From NCBI GenBank assembly GCA_963767285.1, contig CAVYDJ010000004.1, positions 930,001 to 994,000 of the forward strand: a stretch of 64,000 nucleotides of DNA, in the 5' to 3' direction. The stretch is from WHSW01 sp963767285 (GTDB taxonomy: Bacteria > Actinomycetota > Thermoleophilia > Solirubrobacterales > 70-9). This document shows positions 49,114 through 58,500 of the stretch, piece by piece. Numbering within the stretch: the first letter of the stretch is position 1; each line of letters starts with the position of its first letter. The notes beneath the pieces are model-generated. The model saw only the letters and a program-made list of their open reading frames with translations. It was not told the origin of the DNA and did no database searches. A program made the position numbers and the translations under genes.

Positions 49114-50081
49114 GTCCCAGCGCCGAGCGCGCTGCGCACGGTCGCGACCAGGGGTGCGCGGTCAACGACGACGTCGTGCCAGCGGCACCGGATCAGCTTC
49201 CAGCCGGCGCGGCGCAGAGCCGCGTCGCGCGCGGGGTCACGAACGTGGGCGGTGGTGGTGTCGTGATACGGACTGTCGGTCTCGACGATCAGCCGGGCGG
49301 CCGGCCAGTGGAAGTCGACCTCATACGTGCGATCGCCGGCGTCGACGAGCCGGTTGACGAGCGGACGTGCGATTCCGCAGGCGACGCATAGGTGGAAGAA
49401 CCTGGCCTCGGTCTCGCTGCGGGCACGGACGACCTCGGGGTCGAAGGCGGCGAGGATGCCGCGCAACCGAGCCGTTCCGCGGCGCCCGCGATGGCGGGCC
49501 AACAGGATCGTCACCGACCGCAAGTCAAAGAGCTCGAGCCGCTCGGAGGTCTCGACGGCCGCCTCGATCCCGCGCTGACGCAGCACGGCTGCAAGATCGA
49601 GCAGCGTGCGCGAGACCGTCGTACATGGGACCGCGTCGACAATCTCGACTTCGTCGGCCTGGAGTCGCTCGCCGCTGTGGACGCGCAACCCGCGCCGGTA
49701 GCGGCCCGTGCGGATCGGCGCCGTGACATCGATGACCGCGGCCGCCGAATCGCGGATCCCCCGGTGCGCTGCCGCCGATTGGTAGGAGAGCGCAGCTCCG
49801 GGGCCGCATGCCAGCACGGCCGCGAGGAAGTGCCCCTCACGGCGCAGTGAGTCGTGACCGACCGCGAACACGCCCTGGTAGAGCCTCACGAGCCGCTTCG
49901 CCCGGACCCAGGCCCGCACCGTGTCGGGGCTCACTCCGGCGGCCGCCAACTGCCACAGAGCCACCACGCCGTGCTGCTTCGCGGCAAGTTCGACAGCGAC
50001 CTCCCACCCGCGAGTGGTTGAAAACGTTGCGTAGTTCACCGAAATCAACCCGTCGCGGGACATGCGGAGAGCGTCGGGCAC
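49110..50081 (-). CDS. AbiEi-type antitoxin domain/DUF559 nuclease-like protein
   Basis: The 323-residue protein has an N-terminal winged-helix like those in AbiEi antitoxins (AAKQHGVVALWQLAAAGVS, VRAKRLVRLYQGVFAVGHD). A C-terminal DUF559 (Vsr/PD-DExK-like) domain has YEVDFHWPAARLIVETDSPY and DAALRRAGWKLIRCRWHDV. In the usual family the nuclease core reads VDF ... ELDG; here it is ETDS, a partial change. No toxin partner gene is adjacent. Biological role is unknown; it may be a solitary regulator. GTG 50081 is used; ATG 50063 is equally possible. Confidence 0.7.
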   Translation of the reverse strand: MPDALRMSRDGLISVNYATFSTTRGWEVAVELAAKQHGVVALWQLAAAGVSPDTVRAWVRAKRLVRLYQGVFAVGHDSLRREGHFLAAVLACGPGAALSYQSAAAHRGIRDSAAAVIDVTAPIRTGRYRRGLRVHSGERLQADEVEIVDAVPCTTVSRTLLDLAAVLRQRGIEAAVETSERLELFDLRSVTILLARHRGRRGTARLRGILAAFDPEVVRARSETEARFFHLCVACGIARPLVNRLVDAGDRTYEVDFHWPAARLIVETDSPYHDTTTAHVRDPARDAALRRAGWKLIRCRWHDVVVDRAPLVATVRSALGAGT

Positions 50082-50117
50082 CGGAGCGCGCGGGTCTACA
50101 CGCGAACGTGTCGGATG

Positions 50118-50536
50118 TCAGGCGGTGGTGTGGCCGCGAACGTTCTTCAGTTGGATGAGCTCGCCCTGGAACGTCGTTACGTAGAGGTTGCGTCGCCCGA
50201 ATCCTGCGCCGCCCCCGTTCGCCGCCACGTAGAGCCGGTCGTGGGCGTCGCGCGTGAGGCCGTCCAGGCCGGCGGCGACGCAGCGATCCGTCGGGCAGGA
50301 AGGTCAGCCCGCCGGGCGCGCGGTCCCGTCGACCAGCACCTGCGGCTCGGCGTGGCGGCGGTCCATGCGCAGCAGCTGCCCCGCGTCGGCGTCGGTGAAG
50401 AACAGCCGGCCGCGGTCGTCGGCGATCACCGACTCGAGCGTGCCGAGGCCGCTGAGGAGCGTGCGCGTGTCCGGCAGGCGCTCAGACACGCCACCGCGCC
50501 CGCGCAGAGCAGCGCCCGGCGCCCCCACCCCCGCAT
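50118..50536 (-). pseudogene. Decayed SMP-30/gluconolactonase-like secreted beta-propeller gene
   Basis: Starting at ATG 50536 (TGATG junction with fadD) the product opens as a signal peptide, MRGWGRRALLCAGAVACLS. Propeller-like stretches then appear in different frames: ERLPDTRTLLSGLGTLESV and DDRGRLFFTDADAGQLLRMD in one, GLTFLPDGSL in another, and VAAGLDGL, DRLYVAANGGG and NLYVTTFQGELIQL in a third, ending at TGA 50118. At least three frame changes (near 50477, 50302 and 50285) are needed, and the total is far shorter than a full propeller. It was once the last gene of the fadD operon. Confidence 0.65.
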
Positions 50537-52356
50537 CAGCCCGCGTAGAGCTCCTCGATCTCGTCGCCGTACTTCTCCGAGATCGGCTTGCGCTTCAGCT
50601 TCATCGTCGGGGTGAGCTCGTCGCCGCCTGGCTGCCAGTCCGTCGGCAGGATCGTGAACTTCTTGATCTGCTCGACCCGCGAGAGCTTTGCGTTCGCCGC
50701 GTCGACGCCCTCCTGGACCGCTGCGATCAGCTTCTCCTCCGACGCCAGGTCCTCGATCGAGCTGTCCTCGAATCCGTTCTGCTTCGCCCATACCGGCGCG
50801 AAGTCGGGATCGAGGGTGATCAGCGCGACGTTGTAGGAGCGCGCGTCGCCGATCGCGACCGCCTGGCCGATCAGCGGGCTCGCCGCCTTCACGTGCGACT
50901 CGATGTTGGCGGGCGACATGTTCTTGCCCGCCGCATTGATGATCAGCTCCTTCTTGCGGTCGACGATCTTCAGGTAGCCGTCGGCGTCGAGCTCGCCGAT
51001 GTCCCCGGTCGCCAGCCAGCCGTCGTCGTCGATCGTCTCGGCCGTCTTGTCGGGCATGTTCCGATACCCCGCCATGTTCACGTCGCCCTTGACCATGATC
51101 TCGCCGTCCTCGGCGAGCTTGATCTCGACCCCGGGCACGGGTGGGCCGACGGTGCCGAGCTTGATCTTCTCCGGCGGGTTGATCGTCGCCGTCCCGCAGG
51201 TCTCGGACATCCCCCAGAGCTCGCCGAGCGGGATCCCGATCGCGTGGAAGAACTCGAGCACCTCCAGCGGCGTCGGGGCCGCGCCGACGTTGACGGCGAT
51301 CACCTCGTCGAGCCCCAGCTGCGCGCGCAGCTTCGAGAACATCTTGTCGTCCGCTTCGGCCACCGCCGCCGCAAGCTCCTCCGGCACCTCCTCGCCCGCC
51401 TGTTCGAGGCGAACCTTCTTCAGTCCCGCCTCGACGGCCTGGCGCGCCTGTTCTCCCTGCTCGCCGGGCATGTTGGCCAGGCTGGAGTCCAGCGCCGACT
51501 TCAGCTTCTCCCAGATCCGCGGGACGGCGAAGAACCAGGTTGGGCGCACCACCGGCAGATACGCGACGATCTCGCGCGGATTCGGGCAGACGTAGACCGT
51601 GCAGCCGCGGATCACCGGCAGGTAGTAGTTGGCGCCGCGCTCGGCGATGTGTGCCGCGGGCAGCCAGGAGATGACCTTCGCGCCACGGTCCGGGAAGTCG
51701 ACGATGTCCTCGACCGAGCCGGTGAGCATCATCAGGTTGCGGTGCGTGAGCTGGACGCCCTTGGGCGGACCGGTGGTGCCCGACGTGTAGATCAGGGTCA
51801 GGAAGTCGTCGGGACCGATCGCAGCCACGGCTTCGCTCGTGTCGAAGTCGGGGTCGAGGGCCTCCAGCGACTCGAGGGTGTGGTCACCGCCGTCCCCGTC
51901 GATCACGACGAGCATCTCGACCTTCGGCAGGTCCTCGCGCGCCTTGTTGAAGACGTCGAGGAACTCCTTTTCGACGATCGCCACCTTCGCCTCGGCGTCG
52001 GAGACCACGTACTGGATCTGCTCGGGCGACGACGTCTGGTAGATCGAGAACGGAACGGCGCCCAGCGAGACGGCGGCGAGGTCGATCGGGATGAACTCCG
52101 TGCGGTTGTTGAGCATGATCGCCACCGTGTCGCCCTTGGCGACACCGAGGGCGGCCAGCCCGCCGGCGATCCGTGCGACCTTGGCGCGGACCTCGTTCCA
52201 GGTCAGCACGACCTCGTCGTCGCCCCCGCCCATCCGGATCGCCGGGTCGTCGCCGATCCGATCGACGGTGGCCTCGAACGCGAGCGCCAGGTTCTGCGCG
52301 TACAGGTCCCGTGCCGGCCCGCCACTCGCGTAGCGCTCCGTGGTCGTCGCCTCCAT
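50536..52356 (-). CDS. Long-chain fatty acid-CoA ligase (FadD15-like)
   Basis: A 606-residue AMP-forming acyl-CoA synthetase with the P-loop LIYTSGTTGPPKGVQLTH (about residue 188), WLPAAHIAERG, GELWGMSETCGT, and the C-terminal WLATGDIGELDADGYLKIVD and GKNMSPANIE. It activates long-chain fatty acids with ATP and CoA and may feed the wax-ester synthase or beta-oxidation. The start ATG 52356 has AGGAGGAGAG directly before it. The rseP-like gene lies upstream on the same strand. Confidence 0.9.
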   Translation of the reverse strand: MEATTTERYASGGPARDLYAQNLALAFEATVDRIGDDPAIRMGGGDDEVVLTWNEVRAKVARIAGGLAALGVAKGDTVAIMLNNRTEFIPIDLAAVSLGAVPFSIYQTSSPEQIQYVVSDAEAKVAIVEKEFLDVFNKAREDLPKVEMLVVIDGDGGDHTLESLEALDPDFDTSEAVAAIGPDDFLTLIYTSGTTGPPKGVQLTHRNLMMLTGSVEDIVDFPDRGAKVISWLPAAHIAERGANYYLPVIRGCTVYVCPNPREIVAYLPVVRPTWFFAVPRIWEKLKSALDSSLANMPGEQGEQARQAVEAGLKKVRLEQAGEEVPEELAAAVAEADDKMFSKLRAQLGLDEVIAVNVGAAPTPLEVLEFFHAIGIPLGELWGMSETCGTATINPPEKIKLGTVGPPVPGVEIKLAEDGEIMVKGDVNMAGYRNMPDKTAETIDDDGWLATGDIGELDADGYLKIVDRKKELIINAAGKNMSPANIESHVKAASPLIGQAVAIGDARSYNVALITLDPDFAPVWAKQNGFEDSSIEDLASEEKLIAAVQEGVDAANAKLSRVEQIKKFTILPTDWQPGGDELTPTMKLKRKPISEKYGDEIEELYAG

Positions 52357-52432
52357 CTCTCCTCCTCGGAAGATTCCCGACTACACAGGGAAACCTACCG
52401 TGAGCAGGGGGCTACGGCGACCGTGCCCTGTC

Positions 52433-53536
52433 TCAGCGAATCTCGAAGCCCTCGCCGGACAATCGGCCGATGTCGTTGGATAACCCGATCGCGAACAGCA
52501 TCAGCACGAGCGCGAAGCCGACCACCGACGCGCGCTCCATGGTCCGCAGCGAAACCGGGCGGCCGCGGAACTTCTCAACGAGCGCCCAGAAGATGTGCCC
52601 GCCGTCGAGCGGCAGGAACGGGAACAGGTTGATCACCGCCAGCGAGAGGCTGATCAGGGCGAGCACGTAGAGCGCCTGGCGGGTGTCGAACTCGATCGAC
52701 TGGCGGGTGACCTCGTAGCTGCCGACGATTCCCGAGATCTCCTTGCGCTGCTCGGCGTCGAAGATCCGCCCGACGATCCCGACCGTCGACGAGGTCACCT
52801 CCCACATCCGGTCGACCGCGAAGTCGGCCGAGCTCGAGACCGAGCGGTCGGCCGGGACCAGTCCGGCGCCCACGAAGGAAAAGCCGAACCGGAAGCGCTC
52901 GGCCTCGGCGTCGTAGAACGGGCGCACGTGGATCGTCTGCGTCTCGCCGTCGCGGCTGACCACGATCGCAATGGCCTCCGTGGCCCGGCAGCCGTCCACC
53001 TCGACGTCGCCGGCGCAGTGGGCGTCGCCCAGCGCGGCGACGAGGCGATCGGCCTGCTCCTCCGGGCTGCCCGCCCCGGCGCTGACGCCGTTGATGGACA
53101 GCACCTGGTCGTCGGTCTCCAGGTGCGTGGCAGCGGGAGTGCCGGACTCGACGTTGTCAACCGCGACCGCGGTCGCCTTCTCGAGCGTGAACCCGAGCGC
53201 GAAGAGGATGACGAAGGCGATCACGAAGTTGACGAACGGGCCGGCCGAGATCACCACGATCCGCTTCCAGACGGCCATCCTCGAGTACGCGCGCGGAGCG
53301 ACCTCGGGGTCGAGCTCCTCCTCCGGGTTCATGCCGGTGATCTTCACGAAGCCCCCGAGCGGGATCGCGCCGATCCCGTACTCGGTCTCCCCTCGCTTGA
53401 AGCTCCACAGCTTCGGCGGAAAGAAGAGGAAAAAGCGCTCGACTCGCATCCCGACCGCCTTCGCGGCAGCGAAGTGGCCGGCCTCGTGGGCGATGATCAG
53501 GAAGGCGAAGCCGGCGAAGGCGAGGATCCAGCTCAC
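52433..53536 (-). CDS. rseP: Site-2 RIP zinc metalloprotease RseP/Rip1 type
   Basis: The 367-residue membrane protease has the zinc motif FLIIAHEAGHFAAAKAVGMR (HEAGH, about residues 16-20) and the second zinc region NLFPFLPLDGGHIFWALVE. At least four membrane helices and a single PDZ-like stretch (VESGTPAATHLETDDQVLSI) are visible. It cuts transmembrane anti-sigma or other proteins inside the membrane. GTG 53536 overlaps the dxr stop codon (GTGA). The longer frame upstream is the shadow of dxr. Confidence 0.9.
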   Translation of the reverse strand: MSWILAFAGFAFLIIAHEAGHFAAAKAVGMRVERFFLFFPPKLWSFKRGETEYGIGAIPLGGFVKITGMNPEEELDPEVAPRAYSRMAVWKRIVVISAGPFVNFVIAFVILFALGFTLEKATAVAVDNVESGTPAATHLETDDQVLSINGVSAGAGSPEEQADRLVAALGDAHCAGDVEVDGCRATEAIAIVVSRDGETQTIHVRPFYDAEAERFRFGFSFVGAGLVPADRSVSSSADFAVDRMWEVTSSTVGIVGRIFDAEQRKEISGIVGSYEVTRQSIEFDTRQALYVLALISLSLAVINLFPFLPLDGGHIFWALVEKFRGRPVSLRTMERASVVGFALVLMLFAIGLSNDIGRLSGEGFEIR

Positions 53537-54684
53537 GCGGTTGCCCCCTGCGCGACGAACCGCTCCGCCAGCGAGCGTGCCGCCGCGTCGCACTCGAACA
53601 GCTGCTCGAAGTGGGCGATCGGGGTCGCGTCGGTGCGGTCGAGGACACCCTCGATCACCTCGGGGATCGCCGTGAACGGGATCCGGCCGTCGAGGAAGGC
53701 GGCGACCGCGACCTCGTCGGCGGCGTTGAGCGCGCAGGGCGCCGTGCCACCGGCGATGCCGGCCTCGCGCGCGAGTCGCAGGCAGGCGAACGTCTCGAGG
53801 TCCGGCGGCTCGAACTCCAGCCGGCCGGCCTCGGCAAGGTCGAGCTTTGGCACCGTGACGTCGGCGCGCTCCGGGAAGTGCAGCGCGTAGGAGATCGGGA
53901 CCCGCATGTCGGGCAGGCCGAGGTGGGCGAGCTGGGCGCCGTCGTTGAGCTCGATCAGCGAATGGACGATCGACTGGGGGTGGACGACGACGTCGATCCG
54001 CTCGTAGTCGACACCGAACAGGTGATGGGCCTCGATCACCTCGAGCCCCTTGTTCATCAGCGTCGCGGAATCGATCGTGATCCGCCCTCCCATATCCCAC
54101 GTCGGATGCGCGAGTGCTTCGGCGACCGTCACCCGGTCGAGGTTCGTGCGGCCGCGAAACGGCCCCCCTGACGCGGTCAGGATCAGGCGGTCGACCGTGC
54201 CGGGGCCCTCCCCCTGCAGGAGCTGGAAGATCGCCGAGTGCTCGGAGTCGACCGGGAGGATCCGCGCCCGCGTCCCCTCGGCGAGGGCGGTGACCAGCTC
54301 GCCGCCGACGACCAGGCTCTCCTTGTTGGCCAGCGCCAGGTCGATTCCCTCGCTGAGCGCGACGATCGTCGGCCCCAGCCCGGCGGTGCCGACGATCGCG
54401 TTCAGGACCAGGTCGGCCCCGGTCGAGGCGATCAGCTCCCGCACACCCGCGTCGCCGGCCAGGACCCGGACGCCGTCGAGCTCCGCGCGCGCCCGCTCGG
54501 CGGCCTCGGGATCGGTGAGCGCGACCGCGGTGACGCGGCAGTCGCGCGCCTGAGCGGCAAGGCGCTCCCAGTTCGTCGCGGCCGAAAGGCCGGCGATTTC
54601 GAGCTCCGACGAACCGGCGACGACGTCGAGTGCCTGCTCGCCGATCGACCCGGTGGAGCCCAGGATCAGGACCCGTTTGGCCAC
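53533..54684 (-). CDS. dxr: 1-Deoxy-D-xylulose 5-phosphate reductoisomerase
   Basis: The 383-residue enzyme has the NADPH motif RVLILGSTGSIGEQALDVV at the start, LALANKESLVVGG, DSEHSAIFQLLQ (metal and substrate residues), ASGGPFRG and HPTWDMGGRITIDSATLMNKGLEVIEAH (given in parts: HPTWDMG and DSATLMNKGLE). It makes MEP from DXP, the committed MEP-pathway step. GTG start, TACCCT 6 nt upstream. Overlaps rseP by GTGA. Confidence 0.94.
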   Translation of the reverse strand: MAKRVLILGSTGSIGEQALDVVAGSSELEIAGLSAATNWERLAAQARDCRVTAVALTDPEAAERARAELDGVRVLAGDAGVRELIASTGADLVLNAIVGTAGLGPTIVALSEGIDLALANKESLVVGGELVTALAEGTRARILPVDSEHSAIFQLLQGEGPGTVDRLILTASGGPFRGRTNLDRVTVAEALAHPTWDMGGRITIDSATLMNKGLEVIEAHHLFGVDYERIDVVVHPQSIVHSLIELNDGAQLAHLGLPDMRVPISYALHFPERADVTVPKLDLAEAGRLEFEPPDLETFACLRLAREAGIAGGTAPCALNAADEVAVAAFLDGRIPFTAIPEVIEGVLDRTDATPIAHFEQLFECDAAARSLAERFVAQGATA

Positions 54685-54690
54685 CGACGC

Positions 54691-54696
54691 AGGGTA
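54691..54696 (-). promoter_or_regulatory. Putative -10 box of dxr (TACCCT)
   Basis: TACCCT ends 6 nt before GTG 54684; gives dxr-rseP its own promoter. Confidence 0.5.
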
Positions 54697-54717
54697 GCGC
54701 CGGGCCTTACGGGTTCA

Positions 54718-54723
54718 TAAGCT
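54718..54723 (+). promoter_or_regulatory. Putative -10 box of nfo (TAAGCT)
   Basis: TAAGCT ends 6 nt before GTG 54730. Confidence 0.5.
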
Positions 54724-54729
54724 CGGGAT

Positions 54730-55524
54730 GTGGCCTCGCAAGGAACCAGGATCGGTGCCCACGTCGGGCGCGAAAAGCCGCTCGAGACGGCAGCGGAGCT
54801 GGGCGCCGACTGCCTGCAGATCTTCCTCTCCGACCCCGGATCGTGGAAAAAGCCCCCGCCCCACCCCGACGCCGAGGCAATTCGCGCGAGCGAGATCGAC
54901 CTCTACGTCCACGCGCCGTACCTGATCAACGTCTGCTCGCCGAAGCCGAACGTCCGCTACGGCTCGCGCAAGATCCTGCAGCAGACCTGCGACGCCGCCG
55001 CCGACGTCGGCGCCGCGGCGGTGATCGTCCACGGTGGCCACGCGGAGGACGACATCGGCGAGGGGCCCGGGCGCTGGCTGCGCTCCCTGGAGCTGCTCGA
55101 ATCCGACGTCAAGGTCCTGGTCGAGAACACGGCCGGCGGCGAGAACGCGGTCGCGCGACGCTTCGACGCCCTCGCGCGGCTGTGGGAGGCGATCGGCGAC
55201 GCCGATCACGGCATCGACCTCGGCTTCTGCTTCGACACCTGCCACGCCCATGCCGCGGGCGAGGAGCTCTCCGACGCGGTTGAGCGGGCGCTCGCGATCA
55301 CCGGCGGAATCGACCTCCTGCACGCCAACGACTCGCGCGACCCGGCCGGCACGGGCGCCGACCGCCACGAGCGCCTCGGCGAGGGCCAGGTCGACCCTGG
55401 CGCACTGCGCGCCATGATCGCCGCCGCCGCGAAGTCCGGGGCTCCGGTCGTGGTCGAGACGCCCGGACCCCTGGCGGGCCTGCGCGCCGACCTGGACTAC
55501 GTGCGCGCAGCGATCGCCGGCTGA
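54730..55524 (+). CDS. nfo: Endonuclease IV (AP endonuclease family 2)
   Basis: A 264-residue TIM-barrel AP endonuclease. Metal-binding residues lie in VHAPYLINVCSP, VIVHGGHAED, VLVENTAGG, FCFDTCHAHAAG, LLHANDSRDPAGTGADRHER and PVVVETPG, the expected order for family 2 zinc enzymes. It cuts 5' to abasic sites in base-excision repair. GTG start with a leaderless-type box. It is inserted between cdsA and dxr, on the opposite strand to the housekeeping series. Confidence 0.9.
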   Translation: MASQGTRIGAHVGREKPLETAAELGADCLQIFLSDPGSWKKPPPHPDAEAIRASEIDLYVHAPYLINVCSPKPNVRYGSRKILQQTCDAAADVGAAAVIVHGGHAEDDIGEGPGRWLRSLELLESDVKVLVENTAGGENAVARRFDALARLWEAIGDADHGIDLGFCFDTCHAHAAGEELSDAVERALAITGGIDLLHANDSRDPAGTGADRHERLGEGQVDPGALRAMIAAAAKSGAPVVVETPGPLAGLRADLDYVRAAIAG

Positions 55525-55529
55525 TCGAC

Positions 55530-58500
55530 CTAGGGCGTCACTCCGGCCAGCCCCGGCAGCTTCAGCCAGTCGAGGTGGCGGTAACCGCCCTCCCAGTGGA
55601 CGAAGTAGTTGAGCTTCGACTGGAAGAAGGACTTCCCCTGGACGTACTTGATCACCCGGGCCAACCCGTCCGGCGCGAACTGGATCGGCAGGTCCTTGGC
55701 GAGCTCGGAGTGCTTGGCGGCGAAATCGAAGAGGCCGTCCTTGAACCAGGTCGACGTCTCGGGGTGCTGGATGTACATCGGCGGGCCCGCCAGGATCTGC
55801 AGGATCCTCGCGTGAGTGGTGTTGTCGAGCGGCGTGCCGTCCGCCTTCGTCAGCCCCACGATGTCGACGTCCCCGGTAACCGGACGGATCGGTCCGCCGT
55901 CGATCGAAACCATCAGGTTGCCCGGCGGTGGGTCGTCGGCGATCACGAACTTGGCCCGTGTCTTCTTGCCCGTCGCGGCCGGGTCGAGGCCGTTGTCGCC
56001 CCAGTTGAACTTGGTCTCGATCTCGTTTCCGGTCGCCGCGTTCGCCTCGATCCACTTCGCGTAGCCGGGCTCGTCGGTGGTCAGCTCCTTGTTCCGCGAC
56101 TCGAGACGCTTGAAGACCTCGTCGCGGGTCACCTGATCGGTGATGCCGGCGGCATCGAGGCGCGCGGTCAACTCGGCGTCCGTCGGCAGGTTGCGGTTGA
56201 TCACGACCCGGTCGAGGTCCGCCGCGTTGTAGTTGAGGAACTCGACGTCGTAGTGGTTGACGTTCTTGAGCTTGATCCACTCCGGCTTCACGTAGGCCTT
56301 GAAGTCCTCGATCCATTTCAGAGCCCCCGAACCGCGCGAGCGAACGGCGATCAGGATGCCCTCGGTCTTTGCCAGCACGGCCATGAAGCGGGCCTGCGCG
56401 TGCGTGAGCCCGTAGAGGACCTCGAGCGCCTCGAAGTCGGCGATGAAGCCCGGCTTCAGCTTCGTCTTGATGAACTTCATCGCGCGGACCGCCGACTGGG
56501 CCTTGGCGGTGAACGCGGAGACGACCGGCTTCAGCTTGGTCGCGGCCTTGGCGGCCGCCTTGTTGGCCGCCTGGACGACCTTGTTGAGACGGGGCAGCGC
56601 GGCGAACGCCTTCGCGATGATCACGTCGCCGAGGGCGACGTCGCCGGCGATCTGGCCCGCGCCCTGGCCGAGCTCCTCGGCGGCCTCGACCCACCTTCCC
56701 GCGGCCCATTCGTTCGCGAGCCTGTTGAGGTGCTCCTGTGAGGCCTTGTCGAACCCGTCGAGGGCGTTCTTGAGCGCGCCCGGGACCTTGCCGACCGCCT
56801 CGAAGTCGCGGAGCATGAACTCGAACTGCTTCTGCACGTACTGGTCGAACGCCTCGTGCGCGTCCTTGCTTTCCCGGACCGCCGTCCAGAGCTCGGCTTG
56901 GCGCTCGGTGACCATCTGCAGGTACGCCTGCCCCCCCGTCCCGACCAGCTTCAGGAAGTCAGGGATGCCCTTGATCGTGCCGATCACCGAGTAGGCGACC
57001 CCGGTCACCGCGCCCTTGGTGAAGGCCGCGAACTCGGCCGCGCCGTCGGTCCAACCGCCGAATGGCGGCGCGTCCGGTGGCCGGTCGTCGATTGAGAACT
57101 CGTGTCGCTCCGAGCCGGCCGAGAAGGCGACGTCCTCGGGAGCGACGTCGGTCAGCTTGCCGTTCTCGGGGTTGTAGATCTTCGTGGCCGGCTTCGGGAA
57201 GTTGGCCGCTCCGCGCGTGCCGCCGCCCCCGGCCGCCGACGTCGGATCGCTGTAGGTGGTCCGGAAAACCGCATCGAGCAGGCGGCTCTCGCGGGGCTGG
57301 AGCACGACCACGTTGTTGGCCTTGTAGACGAGATCGATGTCGTCGATCTGGTCCGGGCCCTGGATCGGCAGGCCGGCCTTCTGCAGGTAGCCGCCGAGCA
57401 GGTTGCCCTCGAGGCCGACCTGGAACGGCATCACGGCCAGGGTTTCCTTGTAGGAGCGGTTCCACAGCCGCACGCGGACGGAGAGCGCCGTCCCGGCCTT
57501 GATCAGCTCCGGCGCGTCCGGACTGGGAACGCTCGCCTCCGGGCGCGTGTAGATGAACAGCAGCGGGGACTCAGCCTTGATCGTCGCCTTGCCCTCGCCC
57601 TTGATCGACTGGCCCGTCGAGTCCTGGCCCGTCGCTTCGGCCTTGAGCTTGAAGGTGCCGTCCCCGGTCGCCTCGACCAGGAACTCGCTGGTCGCCGACT
57701 CGCCGGAGGGGATGTCGCCGAGCTCCACGACGCTCGGCGGCCCGACCTGCTTCAGCGGCAGCGGATCCGGGGCCTTGACGTCCTTGACGTCCCAGGCGAT
57801 CCCGAGGTCCTTGAGCGCGACGCCGGTCGCCGTGTCCTTGCCCGTGTTGCGGACCGTCACGTCGACGGTCGTCTGCGCGGGGCCGTCCTGCTCGGGGGAG
57901 TCCGAGACGTTGATCGGCGACTGCTTCGGCACGACCTCGATGTCGAGCTTGGCCGGTCCGCCGCCGACCGTGAAGTCCGCCCGCCCCGTCTTGTTGGTCC
58001 CGACGGTGACCTTCTTCGACTTCGGGTTGAACTGCAGGTTGCCCTTGTTGGGCACGACCGTGTAGCTGCCCTTCTTGACCTTGATCGAGTAGCGGCCGGA
58101 GCTCTGAGTGGTGTCCGACCCGCCGCCGCTGCCCTTCGCGCTCACCTTGACGCCCTTGGCCGGCGGGCACGCGCCGTCCTCGCACGGGCCGATGACCTGC
58201 CCGTCGATGTACTCGCCCTCGCGGTAGTACTCGGTATGGGCGTTGGTCATCCGGGTCGAGTAGTCGCTGTTGTCGGGTTGGCACTCGCCGGGCCCGAAGT
58301 AGGCGCCGCCGGTCCAGCCGATCTGGTGTTCGCCCTTCGGGGGCACGAGGTCCGGATACGTCTCCCAGTCGTCGGGGTGGTCTCCCGGCCAGTTTCCCTC
58401 CGCATCGGCGAAGACCGAGACCCGCTGCTCGGCGCCCCCATAGGCAGCGTCGTTGAAGACCACCGTCAAGGACGTGACGCCCTTGATCGCCGCGAAGCGG

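Noticed and set aside
49110..50081. A complete AbiE toxin-antitoxin pair
   Set aside because: No AbiEii-type nucleotidyltransferase gene is adjacent; only the antitoxin-like winged helix with a DUF559 domain is seen.
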